Source of the DNA: Pohlia nutans
Lineage: Eukaryota; Streptophyta; Bryopsida; Bryales; Mniaceae
Reading direction: 5' to 3'
NCBI GenBank assembly: GCA_022496805.1
Contig: CM040100.1
Location: 12,429,009-12,493,008 of the forward strand
Length of the DNA: 64,000 nt
The notes under the pieces are model-generated. The model did not search any database and was not told the DNA's origin. It worked only from the letters and a program-made list of their open reading frames with translations. The translations under genes were made by a program, and so were the position numbers. Shown piece by piece: positions 48,579-61,343 of the stretch; position 1 is the stretch's first letter; every line of letters begins with the position of its first letter.

Positions 48579-48959
48579 GGTAAGCTGTACCAGTTGTCGT
48601 GTGGAGCTGGTGACTGTAGAAGCGAATCTCGACAGCTTGCAACTTTGCAAGGCGACTGTAGCGACATATATAGCTTCAGTGCACTGCAGGACTCGTACAG
48701 TACTGTACAGTACAGGAAGAAAATTTCCTCCTCCTAAACTCTAAATGGTCCGCCATCACACTCTGGACTGGTGGTAAGCTGTACCAGTTGTCGTGTGGGG
48801 CTGGTGACTGTAGAAGCGAATCTCGACAGCTTGCAACTTTGCAAGGCGACTGTAGCGACATATATAGCTTCAGTGCACTGCAGGACGCGTGCAGTACTGT
48901 ACAGTACAGGAAGAAAATTTCCTCCTCCTAAACCCTAAATGGTCCGCAATCATACTCTG
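48579..48959 (+). repeat. 194-base tandem duplication upstream of the kinase gene
   Basis: Copy 1 starts GGTAAGCTGTACCAGTTGTC at 48579, copy 2 at 48773, with about ten differences. Each copy has GACATATATAGC (TATA-like), the palindrome GTACAGTACTGTAC or GTACTGTACAGTAC and GAAAATTTCCTCCTCC. It sits 510-890 bases before the start codon, so each copy could be a core promoter; this is inference. Confidence 0.85.
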
Positions 48960-49470
48960 TAAATTTTCTCTCTTACCGCGTGGCCCTGCTTCCTGGGTTC
49001 TTAACAGTTTGCGATGCAACTCATTCATCGACTTACGAAAAAATGCAGTCGATTGAGAAGTGATTTTCTCCATAGCTTAGTAACTTAGATATACTCATCT
49101 TCTCAATTGCTCCATTGCATTTTCCTTTGTCTCGGTTTTAGGACCTGGACGCGGATTTTGGTTTAGTCCGTGTCATATCTACAACCTTCTCGCAAACGTG
49201 TCGTAGCATCAGAGACGCCAACAATCCTTTGCTCTCAGATCTGGTAGTCGATCATAGCCTTCTCCATCCTGAGGTTTTGACCGAATTTACACCTCGAAGC
49301 AGCGGCCACTATCATCTTCCATGTACTGTTTGCAAGGTTTTTGGTTGCGCAACTTGCTGCCAGCTACACACAAGCAGAGCAGCGCACCTAATAAGTTGCA
49401 CTTCATGTGCTTCAGTCTCTGGGCCGGAATGGTACACAAGTTACCGTGATTCTCCATGGTCTGAATCACC

Positions 49471-51467
49471 ATGGACATTGAAGATGTATCCGGTGGCAAG
49501 GTTGAGGTCTACTTTGAGCTTGCTGACGTCTCCGGTGACAAGGTTATCACCAAGTTCCCGTTGATGAGATTGTGTCCCGCGCTGGAGGTCGCGCTTGAGG
49601 GGAAGTTTCTAGCTCACATTCGCAGGAAGGTGATCACTCTCGGAACCCTATTAGCGAGACGTCTGGGCACAGCAGCTGCAGCTGTGCAAACAGCCACGGA
49701 TTGGCACTCGCAGACGCTGATCGAAGAGCTTTGCGATCTTGCTATCGACGATGAGAATTGTTTTTTCATGTTTGAGGACACATGGCTCAAAATGACTGTC
49801 TCTCTGAGAAATCCCCGAAGGTTTTTCGGTACCCTCTTCCGCAAAGACGAACTGACCGAGAGCATTACCATCCGCAGGAATGTTGTGCCAAGAGAGGGCT
49901 ACTTGAAGAAGCTTCAGGAGTTGCGTTGGCCTAGGGAATTCTACTCCCGCAAAGTTCTTCAGGAATCACGCATTAAACCATTGAAGCAGATATTGAAGGA
50001 GCAGAGAAAGAGCGGGAACCGATCTTGCGAGCTTGCACGGGTGCTTGCCGTGTCTGGACGACCGAGTGCAGACCGAAAACCAGTGTTCCATAATGTGAGT
50101 TTCGGGGATGTAGTTCAGGGGCGGAAGCTGGGTGAAGGTTCAGGAGGAATGGTGAAGGAGGTTGTATGGCGCAAGTGCAGCTACGCCATGAAAATCTACA
50201 AGTCGGAAAAGGGAAGCTTCGAAATTGAGAAGACATTTGCCGAGTCACCGCTGAGTTTGCATCCACACATCGTGCAAGTATTCGGTGGATCTAAACCTGG
50301 AGAGGGCGAGAGTGAAGCAGAACGTTGTTTACTCATGGAATTGCTGGATGATACCTTGGAGCGTTTCTTATGCCAATCGATCAAGTCTGGTCCACGCATT
50401 TCCCGAGTGGAGAAACTCGATCTGTTGTTGCCAATTGCCAGCGCCATGCAAAAACTCCACCAGAACAGAGTAGTGCATGGGGATCTCAAGCTGGGTAATA
50501 TTCTCATCAGTACATTTGAGGTTTCAGGAGATGTCCGGCATTTGCTTGCCAAAGTTGCCGACTTCGATTCCGCCGTGGAAATCGAGCCCTCTGCCGTGGA
50601 CATCGCACCGAGGAGCGGGGAAAGCTTGAAATATCGGAAAGGCGGTCAAGATCAAGCGGACTGCAGAGTGGACTGCAAGTCGGACGTCTACAATTTTGGA
50701 GTTATGGCGTATGAGATTCTGACAGAGCATTTGCCCTCCAATTTGAACATCTTGAGGAAACTGATTGATTGCAAAGCATGGAGCGATCTGAAAAAATCCA
50801 GGATCGATTCCACATACTTTAAAGAAGTGATTCCCATTGTGGAGAGCTGTTTGGAATTCAAGCCTGAGGATAGACCCAAATTCTCCGAGATTTTTAAGGC
50901 TCTTACCACATCCAAGTCCGAACTTCAGGCTCGGGTACGTCCTTATTAATCCAGCTTCTCTCCACGTTACATTAGAGATGCTCATGTTGTGTGAATGAAT
51001 ACTGTTGGCATTCCAACTTCTGACGTTGACTCAGGTTTGATTCAGGGCAAAGATAACACAAATCTAAACTGAAGTCATGTTGCCGAAAGGGGGTTGGAAA
51101 AGTGGAATTTTAGTGCTTGTCTGTTGCTAGAATCTCTTGGATTCAAGAAGTTACTACCCTAATTAGAGAAAACAATGGCTTTAATGTGCATGGCTGAAGT
51201 TGACTTAACATTTCGTTGTGGATTTATGTATCTCCATCTCTAGTACATCTAATGCTGTTGGAGTGTAATTTGTCCATCATGATGTCAACAAGTCTAGTCG
51301 TTGCAAACACTATTCTGATCAAACGTTGTGTCGTGCAGGAGAAGAGAATTGCTGCTAAGCAGAAGAATCGCATCCGTCAATTCGTTTGTCTTTTTGTCAT
51401 TATTGCTGTGTTGGTCAGCTTGCTTCACTATGGCCATGTTTATGCGGCGTCATTTGTTGTGACTTAG
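49471..51467 (+). CDS. protein kinase with C-terminal membrane tail (2 exons)
   Basis: Exon 1 49471-50934 (ATG in the good context ATCACCATGG) plus exon 2 51339-51467 gives 530 residues. Residues 1-200 are an N-terminal region with KVEVYFELADVSGD and several charged helices, unassigned. The kinase domain has LGEGSGGMV (220-228), YAMKIYK with K241, HGDLKLGN (336-343; HGD instead of HRD), VADFDS (362-367; DFD instead of DFG), DVYNFGVMAYEIL and ECSLEFKPEDRPKF-like end. The donor CGG/GTACGT at 50935 and acceptor GTGCAG/GAG at 51338 are both phase 0. Unspliced, the frame would stop after VRPY. Exon 2 encodes EKRIAAKQKNRIRQ then FVCLFVIIAVLVSLL and 13 more residues, predicting a tail-anchored enzyme facing the cytosol. 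Retention of the lysine and both aspartates suggests activity. Substrate unknown; distant relative of the kinases at 4698-7734. Confidence 0.85.
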
Positions 51468-52667
51468 TTACATTAGCTTGTTTTACAGGAAATTGGCCAT
51501 GTTTCAACTTCCTGACCACATTTCCGGCTCAAATTCTTATTTAGACGTACAAAGAGGTGATAGGTCTCAAACTTACAAAGAGCTGATAAGGTCTATCCCT
51601 TCCTCAAGGACATGAGTTGCAAAAGTCGACCTTTGGTTGTATACAATAACATATTATAAGCATGTGCAATGCAGCAACTTTTGCAGACAAAAAATTTGTA
51701 TGACTTACAATATCTTCAATCCAGATGCAACAAACAGACTTGGCAACTTGCATGTATTGGCCTTCATCTTGTTGTGACTTTCAACGATAAATACAACCCA
51801 ATGCAAGAATGGCACATTCCATGAGAGAACCAAAAATAGAAGCTAAAAGGAGAGAATGGTGCCTCAGTCCATCTTGGAGGATAGGAGATTTATATTTATA
51901 GTTATATATGTGTTTATTTTTTTGTTAATTTTGTAGGTCTTTTGTCGTTTTGCATGTTAATGAAGAATAGTTATATGGAGGTTCGAGCAAAGAGGGTAAA
52001 TTTGTCTTGCAATGGCTACAAAAGGCAGAGCCAATGAATGCAGCGAGGGTAATAACGACAATATTGTGTGGGCATTTTATTTGTGAGGAATGGCCTCACA
52101 TGTTGCATGTTTATGCAAAACCTATTTACTAGATGAATTGAGGATGCTATTAAATTTAGCAAGGTGAATTTAGCACTTCTTGGTACCTCAACAAAGTTTC
52201 TTTTCAACAAGGTGTTTTTTGGTTTTGGAACTCTTGCTTCTCCAAAGTGAGAGCTTGCCCTCATTCTTACCAACCTTCTTCCCATTCATAAAGAACCCAG
52301 TTGAGTTGTAAATTTTTTGGACTATGTGTTATTTTCTGCTTCTGTCAATTGTTCAACGTCTCTTCCAAAGAAAAAATAAATTTGTATGAACGACTCAAAG
52401 GCAATTAAAACTAATGTGTGGGGATCTGAGAGCTATGTTGCTCTAAGAGAGCAACGTGGATGGCGAGGGAATGTGGTGATGCTATTGTATATTGCGTTGA
52501 GAGAAGCATCTTGCAAGAGAGTGTAGCTCGGAATTTTGCGAGATCACGAGAGAAACCATTGATCCTTGCCGCGAGTGGATCTTAGATCTAGATCTGGTTG
52601 AAGTAGCAAGCTCACAAATCGGGAGGCATCCTTGAACTCACTAGCTTGGAGAATCTTGCAAGTATTA
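51468..52667. other. 3' flank of kinase gene and intergenic DNA
   Basis: The first ~400 bases probably include the 3' UTR. No further gene or clear repeat. Confidence 0.5.
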
Positions 52668-52906
52668 TTAACCCCTAAAGGACCAAGGATTCATGGTTTT
52701 AAAATGACAAATTCAATTGATCGCATTATGAAAAATAGAATTCAGATGGAACCAAATTTTGTATTACCGGAATCAGTGAAGAACATTGTATGCGTTGGTC
52801 AAGAAACAAAGAAATTTGAACAAGATAAAAGTTCACAAACGACCTATTCAAACTATTAAAAAAAACACGAGGTCAAATTTGGACTTCTTGGTCCTTTAGG
52901 GGTTAA
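52668..52906. mobile_element. TTAA-flanked MITE, family C, best preserved
   Basis: TTAACCCCTAAAGGACCAAG at the left and its perfect complement at the right, 239 bases. A good reference for the family's terminal repeat. Confidence 0.92.
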
Positions 52907-52974
52907 ATGGCGCTCCATCTCGACGCCTAACGAGCAGTGGATCGTCACGCTTTCACGATGCTTTGAGGACCAAT

Positions 52975-53208
52975 CACTACTAGAGAGTGCATAAAAACCA
53001 AGACAAAACCAAGACACATCTGTTGGAATCAACAGAGAATGGGTTTAACGTAGCAAACATTTAGTCATCTGCACAAAACCAACAAGTTTTCTCTTGGAAC
53101 CAACAAGTTCCTGTTGATTTTCCGGAATCAATTGTTCCTAACCCGCACAGAACCAACAGAATTTTTGTTGATTTTGTGCGGGTTAGGAACTCCATTTTTC
53201 TAGTAGTG
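52975..53208. mobile_element. CACTA MITE, TSD AAT
   Basis: Starts CACTACTAGAGA, ends TTTTTCTAGTAGTG, flanked by AAT on both sides. 234 bases with inner inverted repeats (CTAACCCGCACA / TGTGCGGGTTAG). Different family from 26006-26336. Confidence 0.92.
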
Positions 53209-53729
53209 AATGCTCCAAACATGATCACCACAACCCAAGCCACCTTCACGCAAGGACCCAAGAACAGACACAAAAATTCGGCAACATTCAATCAAGTCTA
53301 CACCAACCCTTCTCAGATAAAAAAGTTTCACATGACTTTGAAAACCACCAAGCTCTTACACACCTAATAATTGTAGACCACCAAGCTCTTTCATACCTTT
53401 TAACTATTTGGAGTAACCAAATAAAATTATATAATAGCAAAATTCTAGGTATCTTCTTCAAACTTTGAAGGACTTTGCGGATAACTCTAAAATCTCTCTC
53501 CCCACTTCCATTTACTTTCGTTCCTTCTTTCACATTCCAAACTCTTGATACCGGTAGATCATCTTAAATAGGAAAACTCTTTCTGTTATAGCTACAGATC
53601 ATGGTTCCTGACGTCACCACACACCTCGAGAACTGAAGTAATAACACGAACTCGAGTCGGCCCTGTGAAGAAAGACACAAAGGAAGAAGCTCAGCCGCAA
53701 TCCACACAAGGGACAACAACAGGACACCA
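53209..53729. other. intergenic, no gene recognised
   Basis: Short frames on both strands only; TCTTACACACCTA and AGACCACCAAGCTCTT show a small imperfect duplication near 53340-53390. Confidence 0.45.
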
Positions 53730-53933
53730 GGAGCACCCAATTCCGACAGTGTACCCAATGCAAATAATTTCTAGGCACGTCATTCATTTTAGAACCCAAA
53801 TCTAAACACATCATAGAGGCTTTATTGCTTGTTGACAAAAATGATAAGCTATCTATGGTCTACCTAGATTTACGTTCTAGAATGACTATTATGTCTAAAA
53901 ATTATTGGGTACACTGTTGGAATTGGGTGCTCC
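53730..53933. mobile_element. TIR MITE, relative of 12876-13210
   Basis: Ends GGAGCACCCAATTCC and its complement. Internal AGGCACGTCAT and GATAAGCTATCTATGGTCTA are shared with the longer foldback at 12876-13210. 204 bases. Confidence 0.75.
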
Positions 53934-55641
53934 TACCTTATTGATTGAGCATGATTGACCAAGATCCATGCTTTGAGGTTATCTTTGGTAATTTGAAAGT
54001 ATAACCTTTTATAAAAATATCATCTATCTTCACTCATGTTGGCCCATTCACAAACACCAATGATGCCGTATGCATGCATCAGGTAACTTCGAGGGAATCT
54101 GTTGTCGACCAAGAAATATAAAATACGCAATTAGAAATTACTCTCTAACCCATGACAGAAAGGAACGCAACGCAAAAAAGGAGCATGGCTCTACTTGTGG
54201 CACTGTAATGCACTTGCATTGTGCCTGAACAATAGTTGCAGCAAGAAAAGACAAGGCTTTGAATATTTGTTTATTTCTTGGTTTTACCTTCCTCCATTTT
54301 GGGAACAAAAATGCAAGTGCGTCAGGGGCTTGGTGTGAATGGGCCATGTGACTCGACATGCACTACTTTCAGTTTTTCTCATTACTTGACCCTTTAGTGC
54401 CCATGGTATTGTAGTTGGGTTCACTGAATTTCACTAGGTTCTTTTGCTATGATCGATACTACTAGAAATAGAATGGATTAAATTAGAAAGTATTTGTACA
54501 ATTTTATTCTCAATTGGAGGTGAAGACATTTTGCCGAAATTAGAGAATCATCCAATGGTGGGATTGGAAGATCATAGTATGTCTTTGAACCATATAATGC
54601 ACACTCAAAAATGAGATTTTGAAAGGTATATGATTTCAAAGTTAAATAGAATTTGGGTTAAATTTTTTTAAATGGAAGTGAAGACGTTCAGCAATGACCT
54701 ATGCCAACACCTCTTCGTTGCAATCTTTCATGTTAAGAATGGACTCACATAATTATTGTGAATTTTAGAAGTGACTTATCCACGTACGGTTAAGAACAAA
54801 AAACTATACGTTAAAATATGAAAGGAGTTGGTAAAGTCTAGCAAAATTTTACTAGAAGAAGAAAACAAGGCAGGACTAGTTTTTAAACTTCAAAGGCAAC
54901 AAAAACAAGTTTTACCTTCGTTCTTTTGGACCAATCATCACACTCTGCGTTATTGGAGAGATTAAAACATGTCACCTTCCCAATGCAAGAGAACCTCTTC
55001 CAAATCACATTAGAATTCCCATAGTGGAATCTCACCGTAATCCCACTCCAACTTCATGCTCATCCTAAGCAAACTGCTTAACCATGACCGAACTTGTCAT
55101 TGAAGTTTATTTTTAGTCTAAAAACACTAGGCAACAAACATGCATGTTGAAGTCTACTTTACGGATAACTCTATTCTCTCTTTGAATACATTTTTAACAA
55201 AAAAAAGTGACAATATACTTTCATCCCATAATTTGTAGAAAATTTGTGCAATTTTTTTTTTGTATTTCCATGCAATCAAATTGTTGTTCAACTAGTGCAC
55301 TAGTCAAGAAAAAATTAAATGAATGAAAAAAATACCTCAAAGTTGAAATTATTTACTTCTTTCATGCTCTATTAGAGTTAACCGAAAAGAGTTGCTTGAA
55401 GAGGAAACTCCGCTTGAACTAAATATAGACTTGTTTTTGAGTTCAGAATAGCAAAAAACTAGTCTATGTAGTATTCGTATCTGGCCAATGAGAATGATCT
55501 GCAATTATCAGAGACCTCAAACCCTAGATCCTCCTCCCCCCCCCTCCCCGAGCCACGAAAAGATCCCCAATGCACTAAAACGCTCCCCCATTGTTCGCAT
55601 GCAATACCCCATACCTTTGACCCTTGTGAGAATGACTATAC
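53934..55641. other. intergenic, no gene recognised
   Basis: AT-rich, with a C-rich patch at 55530-55552. No domain in any frame. Confidence 0.5.
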
Positions 55642-56668
55642 TTGACCCTTTACCGCCCAGGGCTCTTTTCTTCAGCAGCAGGTTTTTCCATCTTGTTTAC
55701 AATCGGAGGGCACCTGAACGATGAGAATACAGAAGTCACAGGATCCAACCGTATGAACTTGCTCAGCACTCGATTGTGAATGAGTGTAGGCATTCTTGAA
55801 ATCATCCGACTGATAGTTCTAGAGATTATAGTGTTTGATCGGACCGTATACGCAGCTTTAACACACCTTTGTTTCAGGGGTGCTCGTGTTTGATCATTCT
55901 TCTACGATTGTGCAGATTTTACAGAATTATTTGCACTCAGTTCAGCTATTCCTGAACATCTGTGCTTCAAATGTAGCGATCAAACGTCTCATTTGTGCTA
56001 CTGTAGATTTTTCAGTGAATTTTTGACCGCAACAGAAGCTTCGGTATACGGTTGAAGACACATTTTTGTACGCGTGATTCCGGTCGGATAATCACTCTTT
56101 CTATGGATCAGAGTACACGTATGGAAGCATCATTGAATTACCTACATGTACATGTGATTACTTGCGCCCGGGAGATCACGAATCATGCTGCAATGCATTA
56201 ACTACAAGAATGTGCTACAGTGTTGTATCGCATACCTGTATTTTCTTTCCAGAACTTTCTTTTTGCGTCCGGTGATGACACCTGTCATTTTTTTCCTCTG
56301 CACAGACAACCCCGTCACATACTATTCACGATCCAAGAACCGAGAACTGCAGGAAGGCCTGCCATCATCCATGAACTCTCTTCTACATTTTTGTACGCTC
56401 ATCCATCTACATAGAGCCTTCTTTATACGCCATCAAGATTTCTTTGTGCACGTTCTATACGTATTGAGCGTATATGTGAGTTTGTACATGCGTATATGTG
56501 TACTTCCAGACCTTGGAATCAAATTTTTATTTTCACATAAGCTGTATACAAGAATCTTACACATCTAAACTTCAAGGATTGACATCAAATTCTCCTCAGA
56601 TCTTACTCCACAGCGTTTTTAGAGGCCCCAGTGACCACCTTCTGGTTAGTTGGGCGGTAAAGGGTTAA
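55642..56668. mobile_element. TTAA-type element, 1027 bases
   Basis: TTGACCCTTTACCGCCC at the left (TTAA mutated to TTGA) and the complement of TTAACCCTTTACCGCCC at the right. Interior not AT-biased, with no recognisable protein; the 127-codon frame at 56185-56568 is hydrophobic but unsupported. Confidence 0.75.
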
Positions 56669-56859
56669 GAAACAAACTAGGGGCATGATACAATATAGAA
56701 GTTGTGTTCTTTTTTATTAACTCAATTGAGCCAAGTTTCGTAACGATATTTCAAACAAAGCTCCAAGTTGGTCCAAAATGACCCTACACTACCCTTAGGG
56801 AGTGCTAGGGTGCTTCTTAGCACCGGTGAAAGTCTGTTCCATATGATCCACCCCAGTGT

Positions 56860-57585
56860 TTATCCCCTAAAGGTTGGGCCTATGACCATGGAATCATGTT
56901 TTATCTGTCACACTCAATTTTGCTACTAAAAATAATACAAGAATTCAAATTTATATTTTTAGTAGATGAAGTCACATGTCTACTACAAATCATGAATTTT
57001 TCATAAATTTTTGTGAAAATTTGAAACTACTATGGTTTTATGAAGTGATTGTAAAGAAAATCTATATCAATTACAAAATGTACTAGAAAATTCCGATTTT
57101 TTTACCTAAGGTGTAAATTACAATGAAGAAAAGTTTAGTTGATGAAAATCATCCGTGTATCTAAATTTTGAAATTTTGCTACACCTTGGTGATACCTACG
57201 GAACTTGTAACTATAATAAAACACTCAATTTTCAGATTTTTCCAAAAACTCAAAGTGGAGTAGAAACTAGACTTGGCAAGCTTCATTTTGTTAGTTAAGC
57301 TCAAATGCAATGGAACTCATTTTCATGGTCTAAATTTAGTTTAAGTAGAACAAGCAAAAAATTTCAAAATACACTACACTGTGAACTGTTTTTACGACTC
57401 TTTTTGTAGTTCGGACCCCATGTAAAATCTAAAAATAGCTTGAACGATTTGAATTTAACTTGAAGGGGTGGCATCACCCAGCAAAGCCCTTCACATAAAG
57501 AATTGGATGGAAATCATCCACGCAGCAGTTAGAATTGACTTCATTCATAAGCCATTTTTCGGTCTCGGCGGCGTTTAGGGGTTAT
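56860..57585. mobile_element. TTAA-type element flanked by TTAT
   Basis: Starts CCCCTAAAGGTTGGGCC and ends CGGCGTTTAGGGG, but both flanks read TTAT. 726 bases. Confidence 0.7.
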
Positions 57586-58119
57586 TCCCCTTGTGTGCCA
57601 AGGAAACAAAAAGACAAAGCTCCAAGTGCTTAAGTAACATAATACTGTGAGTGGAGTGCAGGATTGTCCCAAAAAGTTCGAAAGTTAGTTTCGATAAGGG
57701 AATATTATTGAATATTCTATAAGAAATTCTCTCAATAAAAAGTATTGTTCAAATTTTTTAAATGAGCAGCTAGAAAGCAAAGGTGCTTATATTGAAATTG
57801 TAAGAGAAAAAAAAGGCAGCAGCCAACCGAACTGACTGCATGCGATTAAAATGGAACCCAACTGATCTGACAAAATCATGGATGGGCCTGATTACAGCAC
57901 CAAAGCTTAATCTATAAGCAGGGATGCAGGGGTGGGGACATAAAGAAGGATGAACTATAATGGATCCGGGCTCTGCAACTACTAAACACATGCATATGGC
58001 ACCCTGCTCATACCAGAATCCACAAGGATATATCTCAGAGCTTACGCTGTAACAAGGGCCAACTCTTTCATTTCCGGCAAAAACTGAGTGTCTCCATCTC
58101 TGAAGAGGAGCCTTCAAGC
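57586..58119 (-). other. 3' flank and likely 3' UTR of argininosuccinate synthase
   Basis: Downstream of the stop codon on minus. No other feature seen. Confidence 0.5.
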
Positions 58120-61100
58120 TTACATTCCTTGTTGCTGCATGGCGCGTACGCGAGTTGGCAAGCCATACAAGCGGATGAACCCAGCTGCGTCCGCCTGGTC
58201 GTAAATGCCACTCCCTTCCTCAAATGACGAGATGTCTTGCCTATACAGACTGTTGGGACTCGTTCTGCTGGCCACATTCACCGAGCCTTTGAAGAGCTTC
58301 AGGGTGACTTCACCCGTGCTGGTCTCTGTCATCTTCTCCATGAACGCATCCATCGATTCGCGCAGAGGATCGAACCACCGGCCTGCGTACACGAGCTCAG
58401 CATACTTCAAGGCCAGCATGTCTTTCATCTGCATGCTCTCCCTGTCCAGAGTGAGGGCCTCCAGTTCCCGGCACGCAGTTGCCAAGATGGTGCCTCCCGG
58501 AGTCTCATAAACTCCCCTGGATTTCATCCCCACCAGACGATTCTCCACCATGTCAATTCGGCCAATACCGTGCTTGCCACCGATCTCGTTCAGCTCCTCC
58601 AGCAAAGTTGCAGGAGAAAGGTTGTTGCCATTGAATCCCACTGGGAGGCCCCTCTCAATCTGAATCGTGACATACCTGTAGAAAATTTTGTGAGGAACAG
58701 ATGAAAAAAAAAAAAAAAAACCAGCTAATCGCCAGTGTCCCTACTAAGTTTCACATGACTTTTTCCATATAATCCTTGGTACAATCCTCACTGATTGTAA
58801 ATTTCAGAAACGCTATTCAACAACCTTAGAATGCCACTATTCCTGTAGCCACGTGTCACATGTCAAATTTTCATTGGATACCAAAACTTAGTCTCTCTCC
58901 GTGGCTTGGGATAGAGACAACAAACTTCTGAAACAGAATTCACAAAAAAAGAAAAAGAAACGTACAAGAAGCGACTGATCAAAATTCAATATCTACCCAG
59001 GAATGGATTGAATGCTTACTCGGGAGTGTCCGGAGCATCCTGGGGATCTACAGTCATCACAAACATGTCCTTTGCAGGTTCATTGGCAGGGTCTTCCAAG
59101 ATATCACCCTGCAGCATGCATGCCACACGACGGTTATTGTTGTAATCGTGCACTCCAATCAATGATTATAATCTCTCGGTAACACGGTCCTGAGACTACC
59201 CAGAGCCTCACCAAGAGGAAACAGGAAGTGATTGGAGGTATCAGAGGTTTGAGCTACCTCGTGGCTGATGTGCCACAAGTTGCGATCCCGGCTGTAAATA
59301 GACTTCTTTGTGGCTGTTACTGGGACGTTGTGCTTCTTGGCGTATTCAATGGCATCCTCACGTCCTTTGATGTCCCACTCTCTCCATGGTGCAACAACCG
59401 CCAGCTTGGGATTGAGAGCAAAGAAAGTCAACTCGAACCTCACCTGCTCACCATACAAGCAATCAGAATATTGAAAACATGTCCTAGGGAGCTAATGCCA
59501 CAGCATGCCACTCCTCCTTGAGTTAAAAATCGATTGAACACAGTAACCTCCACATATTAATTGCGTGTGAAGACAAGGAAGAGTGCTCACCTGGTCGTTA
59601 CCCTTTCCAGTGCACCCATGAGATACTGCATCCGCACCGTATTTCTTGGCCACGTCTACCATAGCCTGTGCAACAACCACCAACACACAAGCTGTCCACA
59701 TGAGTGAAAAGCACAAGATCCTGATAAATTGCAAACAGGCTCAATAGCAACTGAAAGAACTCCTCAAATTCAGAGATTGTATAAGGCGTATAACCTTGGC
59801 GATAATAGGCCGAGCCATGGACGTGCCAAGCAAATACTTGCGTTCATAGACAGCGCCGGCTCTCAAGCAGGGAAAGATGTAGTCCTTCACGAACTCCTCC
59901 CTCAAGTCCGCAATGACGAGATCACTAGCTCCACTTGCTTTGGCTTTGGCTTCTAGACCTTCGGTTTCTCCAACACCCTGCAATCGCCAGAGTTAACATA
60001 AACGAACGACACATCCAAGCAACAATTGCTTGCAATTCACCTTACTACCATCTCTCGCTCTCACCATAACTGTCAACACACAGGGATTTACTCTCACAAG
60101 CAAATTGCATCACTGGCAACTAACGTAGAAGATACTAAAACCCTATCCCTTCTGCTATACTAACTCCTGTTACCAACAGCAACGCATCTATTCGTACAAT
60201 TGGTTGCACTGATTAACCAGCGGTGTAAGCATGACTTGCCTCAATGTCTAAGGCCACTCATTTTTGACAGCAAAATGGGGTTGGCTACTATCCCTTCAAC
60301 AATGGTCTACTAACTTCCAATTTGAAATTGTCACACACAGTGATAAAAGTTAGATCTCAGCAGATTTGGCTCCTGTACCCCAAAGATTTATGTATATCTA
60401 CCAAAAATCACACTGAGTACTTAAGATGCTTTTCAGAAGTGACGCAAATAGTATACTCAACCTCATGATATCCATTGAACAAAGTAAGACAGCATAGTAC
60501 CTGACCCACGTCAGCACAGAAGCAAACAACCTCACAACCATAGTTTTCCCTGCAACAACATACGGAAAAAAAGAGACTCAGTGGTTTGCGTTGCTCTTGC
60601 AATTTCTCACTACCTTGCAAATTCCTTAGCAGACAGAAGATTTTTCAACACGGAATCCTCACCTCAGCCATGGCACAATAACGGATGTATCCAAACCACC
60701 GCTGTACGCCAGAACAACCTTGTTCAAAGTGCCACGAAGCCCGCCTTTCTTCCCTTCCGTCACCTCCGTCACATCTCCAGTAGCAACAACGGCTCGGACT
60801 CCTGCAGCACAACATTTGAGATAATCTCTTCCAACAATTAGGTCTACATGAAATACTTCTATTTCCGATTCTTTAAAAAAAGAAAAAATCTCCACACTCT
60901 GCCCATTGATTGTCAAGAAGAAACAAGTACCTCGAACTTGAGAAGATTTCCGTTGGCCACTGCTCGCGCAACTCACTGAAAGCGAATCTCCCCACACGCG
61001 GCTTGTAGTAGCGCCCAACATTGCCTACAAAGTCACCGTTTACCGATCAACTCACAAAAAAACAGACCAAAAAGTAACAACGTAAAACCATAAACCCTCC

Positions 61101-61343
61101 TGACAAAAAAAAATCTCACAAGCAACAACGTAAAACCATAAACCCTCCTAGACACGGACAATTTACAGCAATGAGAGTGTGGAACGTCCAGTGAAGGCCC
61201 AGTGAAGGCTCAGAAAAAGGGGCGGAGAACACGAGGTGTGGAAGGGGAGAACTCACGGTGGTGCATCGGGATTCGACGACTGCGTGCATCGTAACTGCAG
61301 CTGGAGAGCACGCCGTGCGAGGCGTGGCCAAGGTTGCCGCCAT
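58120..61343 (-). CDS. ASS1: argininosuccinate synthase, plastid-targeted (9 exons)
   Basis: Joins citrulline and aspartate using ATP in arginine synthesis, in the plastid stroma of plants. Exons on minus: 61257-61343, 60931-61024, 60663-60801, 60501-60549, 59795-59977, 59591-59665, 59258-59443, 59020-59108, 58120-58675; all have GT-AG introns and fitting phases, 1458 bases, 485 residues. Residues 1 to about 75 ([20 protein letters not shown]...) are Ser/Thr/Arg-rich like a transit peptide. AYSGGLDTS (92-100) is the ATP pyrophosphatase loop. [65 protein letters not shown] and [10 protein letters not shown] match the family closely and no expected segment is missing. The start is the only ATG that precedes a transit-like stretch and splices in phase. 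Appears intact. Confidence 0.96.

Noticed and set aside
56185..56568. Hydrophobic 127-codon frame
   Set aside because: Lies within a TTAA element, has no homologue I recognise and no start context or conservation.
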